From Haliotis asinina (Eukaryota; Mollusca; Gastropoda; Lepetellida; Haliotidae), in contig NC_090283.1 of NCBI RefSeq assembly GCF_037392515.1, positions 25,250,249 through 25,314,248 of the forward strand: a stretch of DNA of 64,000 nucleotides, written 5' to 3'. Every line of letters begins with the position of its first letter. The stretch's first letter is position 1. The notes under the pieces were generated by a model. The model worked only from the letters and a program-made list of their open reading frames with translations, was not told the DNA's origin and ran no database searches. Shown piece by piece: positions 12,001 through 19,953 of this stretch. A program made the position numbers and the translations under genes.

Positions 12001-13916
12001 CGTCACGATATGGCTGAGACATTGCCGATGTGACGTAAAATATTAACTCTCCACTCACTAAAATTGCTGTCACAATCTTCCGTTACATGTGTCTTCTCAC
12101 TGCAGTGAGCGCATGCAACAGACGATGTGCAGGTGTTCATACCGTGGCCAAACTTCTGACATTTGAAACATCTGAGAGGGTTGGGAATGTATGTATCAAC
12201 CCTGATATTGCAGTATCCCGCCTTTACTGACTGAGGTGCAGTTGGCGAGGAAAACGAAAACAGATGTGTTTGTCTGATGGATTTCTGAGTTTTTACGGGT
12301 GACAAACCGTTTTACAAAGGTAATTCCTTGAACTTTCGGTGACTATATCCAGTTCTGTCATGTCAGCGAACAATCGATCCCGATCTCGTACAATACCTTT
12401 GCTAGTGTTAAGAGTTCGGTGCGCAGAAACTGAAACGGGTACACCTACAAATGATTCAAGGGAAAGGAGGTTGGATGCTTGCTGCCGTTTGCTACATTCG
12501 ACTAACAAAGCACCGGAACGTAAGCGTCTAATGTTTTTCACGTCTCCTGCAATGCCTTGAATACATTTAGAAACCGCAAATGGATTTAATTTCAGAGCCA
12601 TTTTATCAATAGTCTCAATCACTATAAACCGTGGGCAGTAATCGATAGACTGTGAAGGTCGCTATTCATCATCATTATCGAGTGGACGTTTATTTTTTTT
12701 TAGGGAGTTTCGTAAGCCATATTGAATTTGTATTGTTTCATCATCCGAGCTCCCCACCCACCACGGAGTATCTCAAGGACAATGCTAAAAACAAGCGGAT
12801 CTCCAGCTTGCAGCACCAAGGATACCCGGATGATATACTCCAGTAGAAAAATTAACAGATTAATGATTCCACCAGATTGGCCCATGAGCCACCGCCTTCT
12901 GGCTTACAACTCTAGGCAAAAACAGACATTATCAGACAGACATATCAAATGATATTTTTTAAAATTTGGTGCAACAGTATATTGATGTAGCACAGGGCTT
13001 GACGTGACCAGCCGATTGATTGAATTGGGCCTATTCAGCCACCCGTCTGGGTGAAGTTAGGGCCAAAGTGGTGTGTTGGGTAACAGGAGCACATCATTAA
13101 TGTTTTGAACACTTTACTGAGCTTTGTAAAACATTTTCATCGACAGAACTGGAGTCCCATGGGGTACGTGTCAATGCAATCAGGTAAGTACACCCGAATA
13201 AAAGACTTTTGTGCCTAGGATATTCTATATTTAATGTTGATTCTTTTTGTATCAATTGTATTTTGTATTTGTGTGACTACGGTAACATGAACCCGAGTAA
13301 TAGGCACCCCCAGAATTGGTTTTCATTTGGGGCTGTTATTGATTGAATTGGCTCCTTGCTATCATTTCATTCTCTCTTGCCGTTTTTATAAATTGTGACA
13401 ATGGTATTCAGTCTTGTATTTGCTGTAATGGTGCGGTCATTTTGATATCTGTATCCGTTGTTGTTTCATTGTTTTAGCCCCGGATATGTACCCAGTCAAT
13501 TAGTTTCAGAAGTGATGACTGATGAGGTAGGTGATTTTAATCCACCAAGTCTCGTGTGGAAACCTGTGATTGATAGCATGAGTGACGTTGCTATAAATCA
13601 ACACTCTACCTCGCTTACTACAAGAGGAACTAAGTTCCATTATTTAAGTCCCAGACTTTCCAAGTGGGATGGGGTAACGACTGGTGACCATATAGTACGC
13701 TCTGATTGCAGTATATGTACTACATTATTGCTCTCATTCATTCATATTCAGTTACATCGAGGCCTTGTAAATGCGACGCCAATTGGTCGAGCGGCTACCC
13801 CTGAAGAAATTGGTCACCTTGTGGTCTTTCTAGCCTCGGATAAAGCAGCCTTTGTAACTGGAGAGTGTTTCAAAGCCGATGGTGGGTTCTCAATGACCAC
13901 CCCAGCCCTTGCCTGA
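29..13916 (+). CDS. Short-chain dehydrogenase/reductase, copy 1 (last four exons only)
   Basis: Partial gene; the 5-prime exons lie left of the window. Exons follow splice signals and phase: 29-98, 13147-13183, 13478-13526 and 13752-13916 (stop TGA 13914-13916). They read in one frame through GLYAMSKAALDTFTRYLAHE, then the RVNAI-SPGYVPSQL loop, then a C-terminus with GRAATPEE, VVFLASDKAAFVTG and KADGGFSMTTPALA. YAMSK is the SDR catalytic Tyr-x3-Lys, and the C-terminal pattern is the usual substrate-loop and last-strand region of classical SDRs (FabG-like NAD(P)H oxidoreductases). Exon lengths 70, 37, 49 and 165 equal those of copy 2, so this is a tandem duplicate. The first visible intron is 13 kb because a LINE with nested insertions fills it. 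The substrate cannot be told from sequence. Confidence 0.88.
428..1725 (-). mobile_element. Tc1/mariner transposon inserted in the 3-prime UTR of LINE A
   Basis: The ends are inverted repeats that share TTCCCAGAAATTATTGAGAA (right end read on the minus strand), and both are flanked by TA (426-427 and 1726-1727), the Tc1/mariner target duplication. LINE 3-prime UTR sequence resumes without loss on both sides, so this is a simple insertion. The 1298-bp element carries one minus-strand transposase. Confidence 0.9.
572..1570 (-). pseudogene. Tc1-like DD34E transposase with one in-frame stop
   Basis: On the minus strand the frame is open from 1570 to 572 except for a single TAA at 1298-1300; the pieces before and after it are in the same frame. 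The N-terminal part, probably starting at MAEFTTREKRK, has a helix-turn-helix region (VLACRHGIPLSTVYRTLKNI) and a GRPRK AT-hook-like link. The catalytic part shows FFSDES, HDNDPKHTA and SPDLNPIENVW; 34 residues separate the second Asp from the Glu, giving DD34E. The triad is present, so loss of function rests on the one nonsense codon. About 330 codons is normal for the family. Confidence 0.88.
2062..5585 (-). pseudogene. LINE A ORF2 (endonuclease, reverse transcriptase, RNase H), decayed
   Basis: Reading from 5585 down, fragments match intact ORF2 of LINE J in order: endonuclease (GDLSGHKPIWGG, GSDHFP near 5190-4900), linker, reverse transcriptase (FFDLEKAYDTTWKHG, GVPKGSILSVTLF, SLFVDDFNISC at about 3900-3640) and RNase H (YSDSLSCLQAI near 2600). 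Several frameshifts, stops and short deletions separate them; the stretch after LPSHVGIS near 2440 is deleted. The residue at the ATG position of ORF2 is ATA, overlapping the ORF1 stop as ATAG (5582-5585 on the minus strand). Confidence 0.85.
6221..6278 (+). ncRNA. HDV-like self-cleaving ribozyme at the 5-prime end of LINE B
   Basis: The fold is nested double-pseudoknot: P1 6221-6227 GGCACCC with 6251-6257 GGGTGCT (first pair a G-U wobble); P2 6230-6236 GAACGGC with 6272-6278 GCCGTTC; P3 ACC/GGT closing loop TCCTCGT; then GGGTAAC and a CCAAG segment that would hold the catalytic C. P4 is essentially absent. The cleavage position, 5-prime of the first G, is exactly the junction with the target duplication. 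HDV-like ribozymes at LINE 5-prime ends are known for R2, L1Tc and other clades. Confidence 0.85.
6837..8110 (+). pseudogene. LINE B ORF1 (gag-like), frameshifted
   Basis: Starts MAYKTPITKKKRP at 6837 and continues WPRFIVLETVDKTPLKLNPFA and GVQGIAGDVKNVRRLRTG. A TGA interrupts near 7187 and a frameshift follows near 7330. The region after 7385 has the knuckle-type cysteines (CAHCGEKTHTTEDC and CTNCSGDHSSFSKEC), and a duplicated stretch near 7425-7460 (repeated LHIVCCAHIVCCAH). It ends near RGRSPINPPK at 8100, where a one-base loss removes the usual stop. Confidence 0.82.
8113..11520 (+). pseudogene. LINE B ORF2, several frame breaks
   Basis: Begins IVYSHNIVQWNCRG without an ATG and ends at TAG 11518-11520. 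Endonuclease motifs QETYLKQTD and GDLNGHNPLWGG (8503-8538) and GSDHFPTIL (8734) are visible. RT motifs include FFDLEKAYDTTW (9828) and VDDFNISC (10011); the GVPQGS block is deleted near 9990. RNase H begins FTDGSKDGGA (10900), but the DSLSCLQ to HVGIS part is lost near 11080-11140. The C-terminal CIPCDERVTVKHILLDC knuckle is kept. Confidence 0.85.
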
Positions 13917-14705
13917 ACAAGGTTTAGGTTGAGGCCTATGCGGATCCACCATTAGTAGACTGCATACAAAACATTTAGATGTGGAGCAAGCACATTCACC
14001 CAAGAGACAAATGATGGTGGAATTTGACAAATGACTTCTACCTTTTATAATTGTTTAAAATAATCGGAAATACTTATCTGAGTGCAATACCGTTTGACAC
14101 ATTTGAACACAGTCTGGAAGCTATTGTCAAATTTAGGGTTAGGTAAATAAACATATATGCACTCCGAAAATCGTGTATCTATTCTTTTTTCGGGTTATGC
14201 AATAGAGCAGAGGTGGATGCAGGGGAGAGCTACAATTGCCGTAATCCCTTACGTTGTTGATTATCAGCATTTCATAAAAGTGATTTCTGTTTACTATGGG
14301 TCGTAAAATGTTAGTTACTAACTCCATGAAGGCAGTCTGAGTGAGGTGCATCCAGTGATAAATAGATAAATCACTGTTAAACATGTTTCTTTGCTACACA
14401 GATGCTTGCGATGTGTGTGTATGTAGTCTATGCCTAACAAACAAGTGAGAAAATTAATGTCATTCTCAAACCGAAACATGAGTCACATTAATCTATTCAG
14501 TTCAGACAATGAGCTACCTTCCACCCGATTCGAATTTTCTCGTGTGAAAGTAAAAACAAACATCACAAAGAACTCTGCTTACAGTGAATTCCGTTTTCTT
14601 GTTTCATAAGAAAGTGGCATTTACAAGTGACTTATAATTGTAAACTTTTATAACATCGTATTTTCATATTTTGTGGCGACGTGTAAGGCATCATCATGAG
14701 GTTGT
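13917..14705 (+). repeat. Duplicated 3-prime flank of SDR copy 1, with poly(A) signal
   Basis: Sequence after the stop is closely similar to that after the copy 2 stop (59547-60590), so the tandem duplication extends beyond the coding exons. An AATAAA at 14146-14151 corresponds to one at 59770-59775 and probably ends the mRNA about 230 nt after the stop. Short open frames within it are not supported as genes. Confidence 0.7.
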
Positions 14706-15089
14706 AAAGTGATTCACAATAATTCATCTGGCTCACTGGCTACAGCTGTTATGTGTCTTTGTGCTCTTTCAGTGTATTTCTGTGACACACAATGAGATTG
14801 ATATAACATCAGTTCTGTACCACACCGCCAAACGTTTCTAGCGGCAGTGCCTCGTTTTGAGATTTCCAGGCTTCCGTTTGACAGAACACTCTGTACGACG
14901 CGTTTGCCAGGATTAGAAGCAGCGTAGTGTTGCAATATACAAGTGCTTAGATTTATCAGATCATACTGATTAATATTTATGTATCCACTTTAATAAATTC
15001 TATAAATTCTGGACTGGTTATTGCAAGTTCCCAAATAGGCTGGAAACGAGACTATTGTGTAGTCAATGTCTTGACCTTGCAACAAGGGT
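14706..15089. other. Unassigned stretch; possible minus-strand coding remnant at 14714-14935
   Basis: No recognised gene. A minus-strand 73-codon open frame (14935-14714) reads MQHYAASNPGKRVVQSVLSN and continues without low complexity, but I do not recognise a family and see no supporting splice context. It could be a captured exon or chance. Confidence 0.2.
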
Positions 15090-15245
15090 GAGTGAGTGAA
15101 TTTGGTTTTTACCGCCGTTTTTAGCAATGTTCCAGCAATATCACTAGAAATGGATTTTATACACTGTACCCATGCATCGAATCAAACACGGGTTTCCGGC
15201 TTGTCGAGCGAACGCTCTAACCACTAGACTTCCTGATCCTCGCAG
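15090..15245 (-). mobile_element. tRNA-derived SINE (family 1)
   Basis: On the minus strand the head reads GTCTAGTGGTTAGAGCG, like a tRNA A box, followed about 30 nt later by a TTTGATTC B-box-like block. The body then runs to TTGCTGGAACATTGC, GGCGGTAAAAACC and an ACTCACTCAC tail. This is the layout of a Pol III SINE with a LINE-like 3-prime end. Confidence 0.75.
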
Positions 15246-15520
15246 GAGAAAGATGGATGGAGATTTATCATGAACAACAGAAAGTCAAGTGGAGATATGC
15301 AATGTATAAGAGACGATAGGATGAAAGTATGCCAATGAAAATCGAAAGCAACACATATACTACAGAGGACAGCACGTCAGGTGCAGATATAAAATGTAGG
15401 ATGTTGAAAAAGATTCGTAAACCGCCCCCTTTATGTTTGTGTGAAGTCTAACGCCGGATTCAAGAATATGTATAACGCACATTCATATGTGATCTAAGCA
15501 ACTGGGATACGATGACATAT

Positions 15521-15790
15521 GTCAATCAAGTCAGCAAGCCTGACCGCTCGATCCCGCTAGTCGTCTGTTACCACATATCTGGGTTGCTGAAGATCAATTC
15601 AAACTCAGATCTTTACGGGTCGTGAATGGTTGGTGCGAGCTTATTATTGGTGTTAGTCAACCACGTCAGCGAGTCTGACCACTCTATCCCGCTAGTCGTC
15701 TGTTACCACATATCTGGGTTGCTGAAGATTAATTCAAACTCAGATCTTCACGGGTCGTGAATGATTGGTGCGAGCTTATTATTGGTGTGA
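15521..15790. repeat. Two tandem 135-bp units of SINE-2-like sequence
   Basis: Unit 1 (15521-15655) and unit 2 (15656-15790) are nearly identical from GTCAATCAAGTCAGC / GTCAACCACGTCAGC through CATATCTGGGTTGCTGAAGA to TTATTATTGGTGT. The blocks resemble the CGATCCCGTTAGTCG...GGGTTGCTGAAG part of SINE family 2 in diverged form. Confidence 0.75.
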
Positions 15791-16052
15791 ATGAGTGAGT
15801 GAGTTGATATTTACAATCACATCGGCAATATTGCAGCCATATCGTGACGAGAGTACTTCATTTAAAATAATGAAAATGTCTGGAAGACTAAAACCTGTCG
15901 ACAATGGACAGTAAAAATACTAGACATCACAGACATGAACGTAAAACTAGCACGCAAAACTAAAACACTGCAATCAGAGAAGACAACACAATATAAAACA
16001 GGGGCAAAAGGTCACCAACAACTGAAGGTAGATCACCATACTAGGGACCATG
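15789..16052 (-). mobile_element. LINE 3-prime tail, 5-prime-truncated copy
   Basis: Only the last 264 bp of the LINE are present: GAGTGAGTGAGTT, the TCGGCAATATTGCAGCCATATCG stem-loop block and the CTGAAGGTAGATCACCATAC block. Direct repeats TATTGGTGT flank it (15780-15788 and 16053-16061), so it is a separate target-primed insertion. Confidence 0.88.
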
Positions 16053-16505
16053 TATTGGTGTTAGATATCAGTAACCTATTTATAAATGACCAGACAATTA
16101 TGATCACTACCATCACTCTAATACACGTTATAATTTCCTCAATTTTAAATATCCGATCGTAACTTTACAAAATAGGCGAAATTTGTTTATTTTACTCATT
16201 AACACTAAAGGGTCTGTTATGAAGTACTGTCGGGAACAGAAAACAAATAACTGCTTTTGTACATCTATAATAATGTGCCGCTTTCATATTTTTGCAATGG
16301 AGGCCACACATCCTCAAATAGTGGACTACTTATTTCATCTGCGACACACCAGAGGACTGACCAGAATTTGAAGTCGTGTTGGGGTCATCTCCCGATGACA
16401 GAATATGACTGTTGACTGTTCGATAAAATATGAAAATATAACGTTTACTGTTGTCATTTCTTTATTTTCTAGTGGATGTTGGTTTTAAAAGATGAGCTAA
16501 AGAAG

Positions 16506-16980
16506 AGTGAGTGTGTTATATATGTAACGTCACATCGGCAATATTGCAGCCACATAGTGACGAGAAATGTTGTAGATACACAATAAATATAAATAATTAA
16601 AGAACCGACTGTCCTCGACGGACTGAAAAATAACTACAGTATCACAAAAAGAGTTAAAACTATCTAGAATGTATTTTTAAAAGCAGAAACATTTTGTTAA
16701 TACCACGTAAAAATGGGCTATTGATCACCAACAGCTTAAGGTAGATCACCACAATAGGGGCTTACAGTGCTTTTGCTACCTGCAAGGACCATTGCTGGAT
16801 TTGCACCACCCCCTCAGCTGTTGGCGAATTTGTGCACGTTTAGCCACAAATTAAAATGGCAGTAATACTATAGCTGAAAGTGTGGAAGATTACTTTTGAC
16901 TTCGAATGTTTTGGGACTTACATACCCTCTCAAGAGGACAATAATTTGACGGTACTTTAAACTCCCTTGAGGTTGAGGTA
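16506..16980 (-). mobile_element. LINE 3-prime tail, 5-prime-truncated copy
   Basis: Minus-oriented LINE 3-prime UTR, diverged: GTGAGTGTGTTATATATGTAACGTCACATCGGCAATATTG through ACAGCTTAAGGTAGATCACC to CCCTCTCAAGAGGACAATAA near 16950. No ORF2 is attached. A clear target duplication was not found. Confidence 0.75.
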
Positions 16981-16985
16981 AATAA

Positions 16986-17222
16986 GAGTGAGTGAGTGAG
17001 TTAATATGGCAGCTTTATGGCAGCGGTCTGTTAATAATCGCGTCTGGACCAGACAATCCAGTGATCAACAACATAAGCATCGATCTGCGCAATGGGAACC
17101 GATGACTTGTATGAACCAAGCCTGTCTGACCGAATCCGAAGCGAGTCTGACGACAAGCATAGTCGCCTTTTATGGTAAGCATGGGTTGCTGAAGTCCTAT
17201 TCTATCCCAAACCTTCGCGGGT
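16986..17222 (-). mobile_element. SINE family 2 copy
   Basis: Begins GAGTGAGTGAGTGAGTTAATATGGCAGC and shares with the 17515 copy GCGTCTGGACCAGACAATCC, CATCGATCTGCGCAA, GGGAACCGATGAC and GGTAAGCATGGGTTGCTGAAG, ending in CCTTCGCGGGT. The ACTC tail is on the minus strand. Open frames inside it are not genes. Confidence 0.75.
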
Positions 17223-17514
17223 TAGCTAAATAAAAGACCAAAAGGGTAATACATTCGTCGCACGGAGTCTTGAAAGAGTTACGGGACTGTAAGACAACTG
17301 TAAATTCGTGTTATCTGAAGCGCAGGCTTTGTTTTGCTGGCATTTGTCTTCTCTATTATGGGTTGTGACCGCGAACAATAAACATATTGTGAAACGAGCC
17401 ACATATCAGCCGATGTCAGCTGCCAAACAATAATTGCCGGTTTTACAAACTGAAAGCAAACAGTAAGCTTCTTCACCCAACAGCGGTGTTTAACACAGAG
17501 GTTGCTGAGTCATG

Positions 17515-17783
17515 TGAGTGAGTGAGCTTTGTCTTACGCCCCACTCAGCAATATTCCAGCTATATGGCGGCGGTCTGCAAATAATCGCGTCTGGACCAGA
17601 CAATTCAGTGATGAATAGCATGAGCATCGATCTGCACAACTGGGAACCGATGACATGTCTCAACCAAGCCAGTGAGCCTGAGCATCCGGTCCCGTTAGTC
17701 GCCTCTTACGACAAGCATAGTTGTCTTTTACTGCAAGCAAGGGTTGCTGAAGGCCTGTTCTACCCCGGGACCTTCACGGGTCT
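17515..17783 (-). mobile_element. SINE family 2 copy, best preserved
   Basis: On the minus strand it starts ACCCGTGAAGGTCCCGGGGT, passes two related blocks (ATGCTTGTCGTAAGAGGCGAC at 17697-17717 and a diverged neighbour), then CGGTTCCCAG, GGTCCAGACGCG, and ends CCATATAGCTGGAATATTGC, GGGGCGTAAGAC and the ACTC repeat. The head resembles the LINE 5-prime UTR and the end resembles the LINE 3-prime end. No clear tRNA A or B box is visible in this family. Confidence 0.8.
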
Positions 17784-17901
17784 GCTTGGTGAAGACCTTA
17801 AACGTTTCATAACCGTCAGAAGCAACAAATCCGTGACGAACAAATCCATGACGAACAAACCCGACAGGATCCGGGTCAGAACCGATCTTCAGTAAGCAGT
17901 A

Positions 17902-18052
17902 CTTGTCGTAAGAGGCGACTGACAGGATCACGTGGTCAGGCTTGCTGACCTGGTTTATATGTCATCGCATCTCAGTTGCATAGATTGATGTTCATGCTGT
18001 CGATCAGCGGATCGTCTTGCCCAGACTCGATTATTTACAGAACGCTACCACT
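17902..18052 (+). mobile_element. SINE family 2 fragment, opposite orientation
   Basis: Plus-oriented fragment starting CTTGTCGTAAGAGGCGACTG (17902) and continuing GGTCAGGCTTGCTGACCTGG, ATGTTCATGCTGTCGATCAG and CCAGACTCGATTATTTACAG before it decays. Both head and tail are missing. Confidence 0.7.
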
Positions 18053-18062
18053 GCTGAGGCGT

Positions 18063-18985
18063 AAAAGTAAACATACACAACACTAAATACATGGGTAACA
18101 TTCTGTTATTCACGTTCAAAAACGTCATATTCAAAAATAATAATCAACAAAAAGTGAAAATATTAACTGATTGGGGTAACTTCAAGTCAGGAACGATTTG
18201 AAAATGTCATCGCTATTATTAAAACGGGTGTGGAATGTACTTGCTTCTGAGAATGGAGTCAGATAAACAAACTAGCATGAAGTGGATTTCATTCGCAACT
18301 GCGGATTTACAGAACGGACACATTCTGTTCGCATCTACGGGCATTCTCAGTAAATCTAACAAATCAAATGTAAATTTGTAAATTTGGAAAAAAATATTTC
18401 TGAAATATATTTAAAAATATATCTATGAAAATATTTTTCAGGCTGATGAAAAATTTGAAATACCCATTATCAATCATATCTTGTGCTGTCGTAAAGGAAA
18501 GCATATAAAACCAACATGCCCATGTAATTTTAGCGATGTTGTCTAAACAAAGGAGACATTAAGTGGGATTTACCAAGGTTGACAAACGTCGGGGTAGCTA
18601 TTCCACCTTTCACAATACAAGACGACTGTTTATTGTTTCAAAGACTTGGACTCGTCCCCCAGACAATGGAGGCTGGGCTTATCATTCATACAAATACAGT
18701 TTAATATTATTATATTTAAGGATATTGTCACAAAATGAGAAGGCGTTGTGCACACATAGTTGGGGATGTGGTTTCTCAGTTGTTCCTCTAAATGGCAATA
18801 AATAAGTCTGAAAAACTCATACACTACAAGATATTCTTTGACTGGCATTCCTGATATATGGCATATGGACATACAATTTCTATATTCTGTATAGGCGACC
18901 TTGTAACATAGATTCCGATGCCGTCAAGCATGTGATACGAGAGAAGTACTTTTGAGAGTATCCCTAATAGAAATCTGGACGAATG
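18063..18985. other. No recognisable gene; AT-rich intergenic DNA
   Basis: A/T-rich DNA with a homopolymer-like AATATTTTT stretch near 18390-18440. An 80-codon open frame at 18563-18805 has no recognisable domain and no splice support. I see no gene here. Confidence 0.5.
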
Positions 18986-18989
18986 ACTT

Positions 18990-19032
18990 GTGACGGCGGA
19001 CGTAAGCGCAAGTGACGTTAAATATTAACTCT
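18990..19032 (+). mobile_element. Short relic of a LINE 3-prime end
   Basis: GTGACGTTAAATATTAACTC followed by TCTCAC (19011-19036) matches the last bases of a plus-oriented LINE copy. It is too short to assign further. Confidence 0.5.
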
Positions 19033-19039
19033 CTCACAG

Positions 19040-19265
19040 TTTAAGTATTATGTGTGCTGTAGTGGTGTGCTCATTGTCATAGATGTATTCACTATCCTGT
19101 CTTCATCGTTTTACGCACTCAAACCATGTCAAAATTGTGGACTAAAGACGAAATTGATCAGGTAAGTTCGTGTAACCCACCAAATCTTGATTGGAAACCT
19201 GTGATTGATACCATCAGTCTACAACAAACACCACACCCCACCATTTAAGCCAGAGCGGGAGGGGT
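19040..19265 (+). pseudogene. Decayed exon-8 region of a third SDR copy
   Basis: The block aligns with the exon 8 neighbourhood of both SDR copies: TGCTGTAGTGGTG upstream, a donor-like CAG-GTAAGT at 19156-19164, and downstream CCCACCAAATCTTGATTGG, AAACCTGTGATTGATA and CCATTTAAG. The exon itself is much changed (TMSKLWTKDEIDQ can be read) and the acceptor is ACG instead of AG. No exon 9 follows. It lies between copy 1 and exon 1 of copy 2, as expected for a tandem array that lost a member. Confidence 0.55.
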
Positions 19266-19953
19266 ATGTAATGAAATGAAACTGAGTGTGGTATTTCATA
19301 TTTTACCCACGTCTTACATGCATTAAATTGACAAAATAGCGTTTTTTGTTACCTTTATATTTTGAAACCGAAACCGGTTTCATAAAGAAGTTACATCCCT
19401 ACACTACATCTCGTCGACCCCAGTTGGTGACTGACATCATGATACATGTCAGTTGACATCTCCTCGTACAGCCTCCTACAGAAAACTATTCCCTAGCACC
19501 CCGTTTCTTGGTTTGCAGATACTTCACTAGGCTAATATAGCTTGTGGAAACATTGCGTTTATGTTTTTTCCGCGGATGTAATGTATCATTTCGACTCACA
19601 ACATAGACACGAAAACCTTCGCCATGTTTATATTGCCACAATACAGATAAGTTGTAGGATGAGTGAACTAACGTGTTTGCTATGAATGAAAAAGCAGTTC
19701 CAAAGTTCACAAAGTGACCTAACTGAGACGCCATCGGTTATCAAATCAAATCGTTAGAGTCTCAGATAAAGTCGTTATGACACAGGTCATCTTGACACAA
19801 CACGCATGTGACGTAGGAGATTACTATGCATCTACCTATACGTTGTTCACGTGTGGAATGAATACAATTACCTCACTCGTCCCCGTGCAAGATATTACAT
19901 AACAAACAGAACATTGTGTCTCAAGACCTGTTGATAACTAACCTGCTGCTGAG
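19266..19953. promoter_or_regulatory. 5-prime region of SDR copy 2
   Basis: Sequence between the SDR relic and the copy 2 start codon. It should hold the promoter and 5-prime UTR, but no TATA box or other element could be assigned. An E-box-like CACGTG occurs at about 19849-19854. Confidence 0.35.
19486..19734 (-). CDS. Hypothetical first exon, divergent to SDR copy 2
   Basis: An 82-codon minus-strand frame starts MASQLGHFVNFGTAFSFIAN at 19734, 220 bp from the SDR start on the other strand. Composition looks protein-like and ATG is followed by G, but no family is recognised and no further minus-strand exon could be linked. It may be a divergent gene, a lineage-specific short ORF, or chance. 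Confidence 0.2.
   Translation of the reverse strand: MASQLGHFVNFGTAFSFIANTLVHSSYNLSVLWQYKHGEGFRVYVVSRNDTLHPRKKHKRNVSTSYISLVKYLQTKKRGARE

Larger units (their letters stand above)
6221..12059 (+). mobile_element. LINE B: full-length insertion into LINE A ORF1
   Basis: The element begins with GGCACCC at 6221 and ends in an ACTC-type tail at about 12059. It is flanked by the direct repeat AAAATTGCTGTC (6209-6220 and 12060-12071), which restores LINE A ORF1 when joined. Layout: 5-prime ribozyme and UTR 6221-6836, ORF1 6837-8110, ORF2 8113-11520, 3-prime UTR 11521-12059. It is structurally complete, but both ORFs carry frameshifts and stops. Confidence 0.9.
5582..12720 (-). pseudogene. LINE A ORF1 (gag-like, zinc knuckles), split by LINE B
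   Basis: The minus-strand start MAYETP is at 12720 and the end PPKR-stop at 5582. LINE B (6221-12059) divides it. The N-terminal half (12720-12060) reads NPFAVSKCIQGIAGDVKNIRRLRSG, then frameshifts, then YIPNPLRCFKCQKFGHGMNTC, a CX2CX4HX4C knuckle. The C-terminal half (6220-5582) keeps a further knuckle (CANCFGTHSSSSKDC) and a Ser/Gln-rich tail. It is the nucleic-acid-binding ORF1 of the LINE and is inactive. Confidence 0.8.
204..13092 (-). mobile_element. LINE A: I-group non-LTR retrotransposon, decayed, interrupted by Tc1 and LINE B
   Basis: Minus-oriented LINE with its 3-prime (ACTC)n tail at about 204-240 and 5-prime UTR remnants ending near 13092. Order on the minus strand: 5-prime UTR (13092-12721), ORF1 (12720-12060 then 6220-5582), ORF2 (5585-2062), 3-prime UTR (2061-204). 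LINE B interrupts ORF1 and a Tc1 transposon interrupts the 3-prime UTR. Both ORFs carry many stops and frameshifts. It lies in SDR copy 1 intron 6; the matching intron of copy 2 (58079-58302) lacks it and shows the approximate empty site. Confidence 0.85.

Noticed and set aside
15195..15245. tRNA gene suggested by A-box and B-box-like blocks
   Set aside because: No cloverleaf or acceptor stem; it is the head of a SINE with an ACTC tail.
17006..17895. Open frames of 60-125 codons in 17.0-17.9 kb as genes
   Set aside because: They run through SINE family 2 copies and differ between copies by frameshifts.
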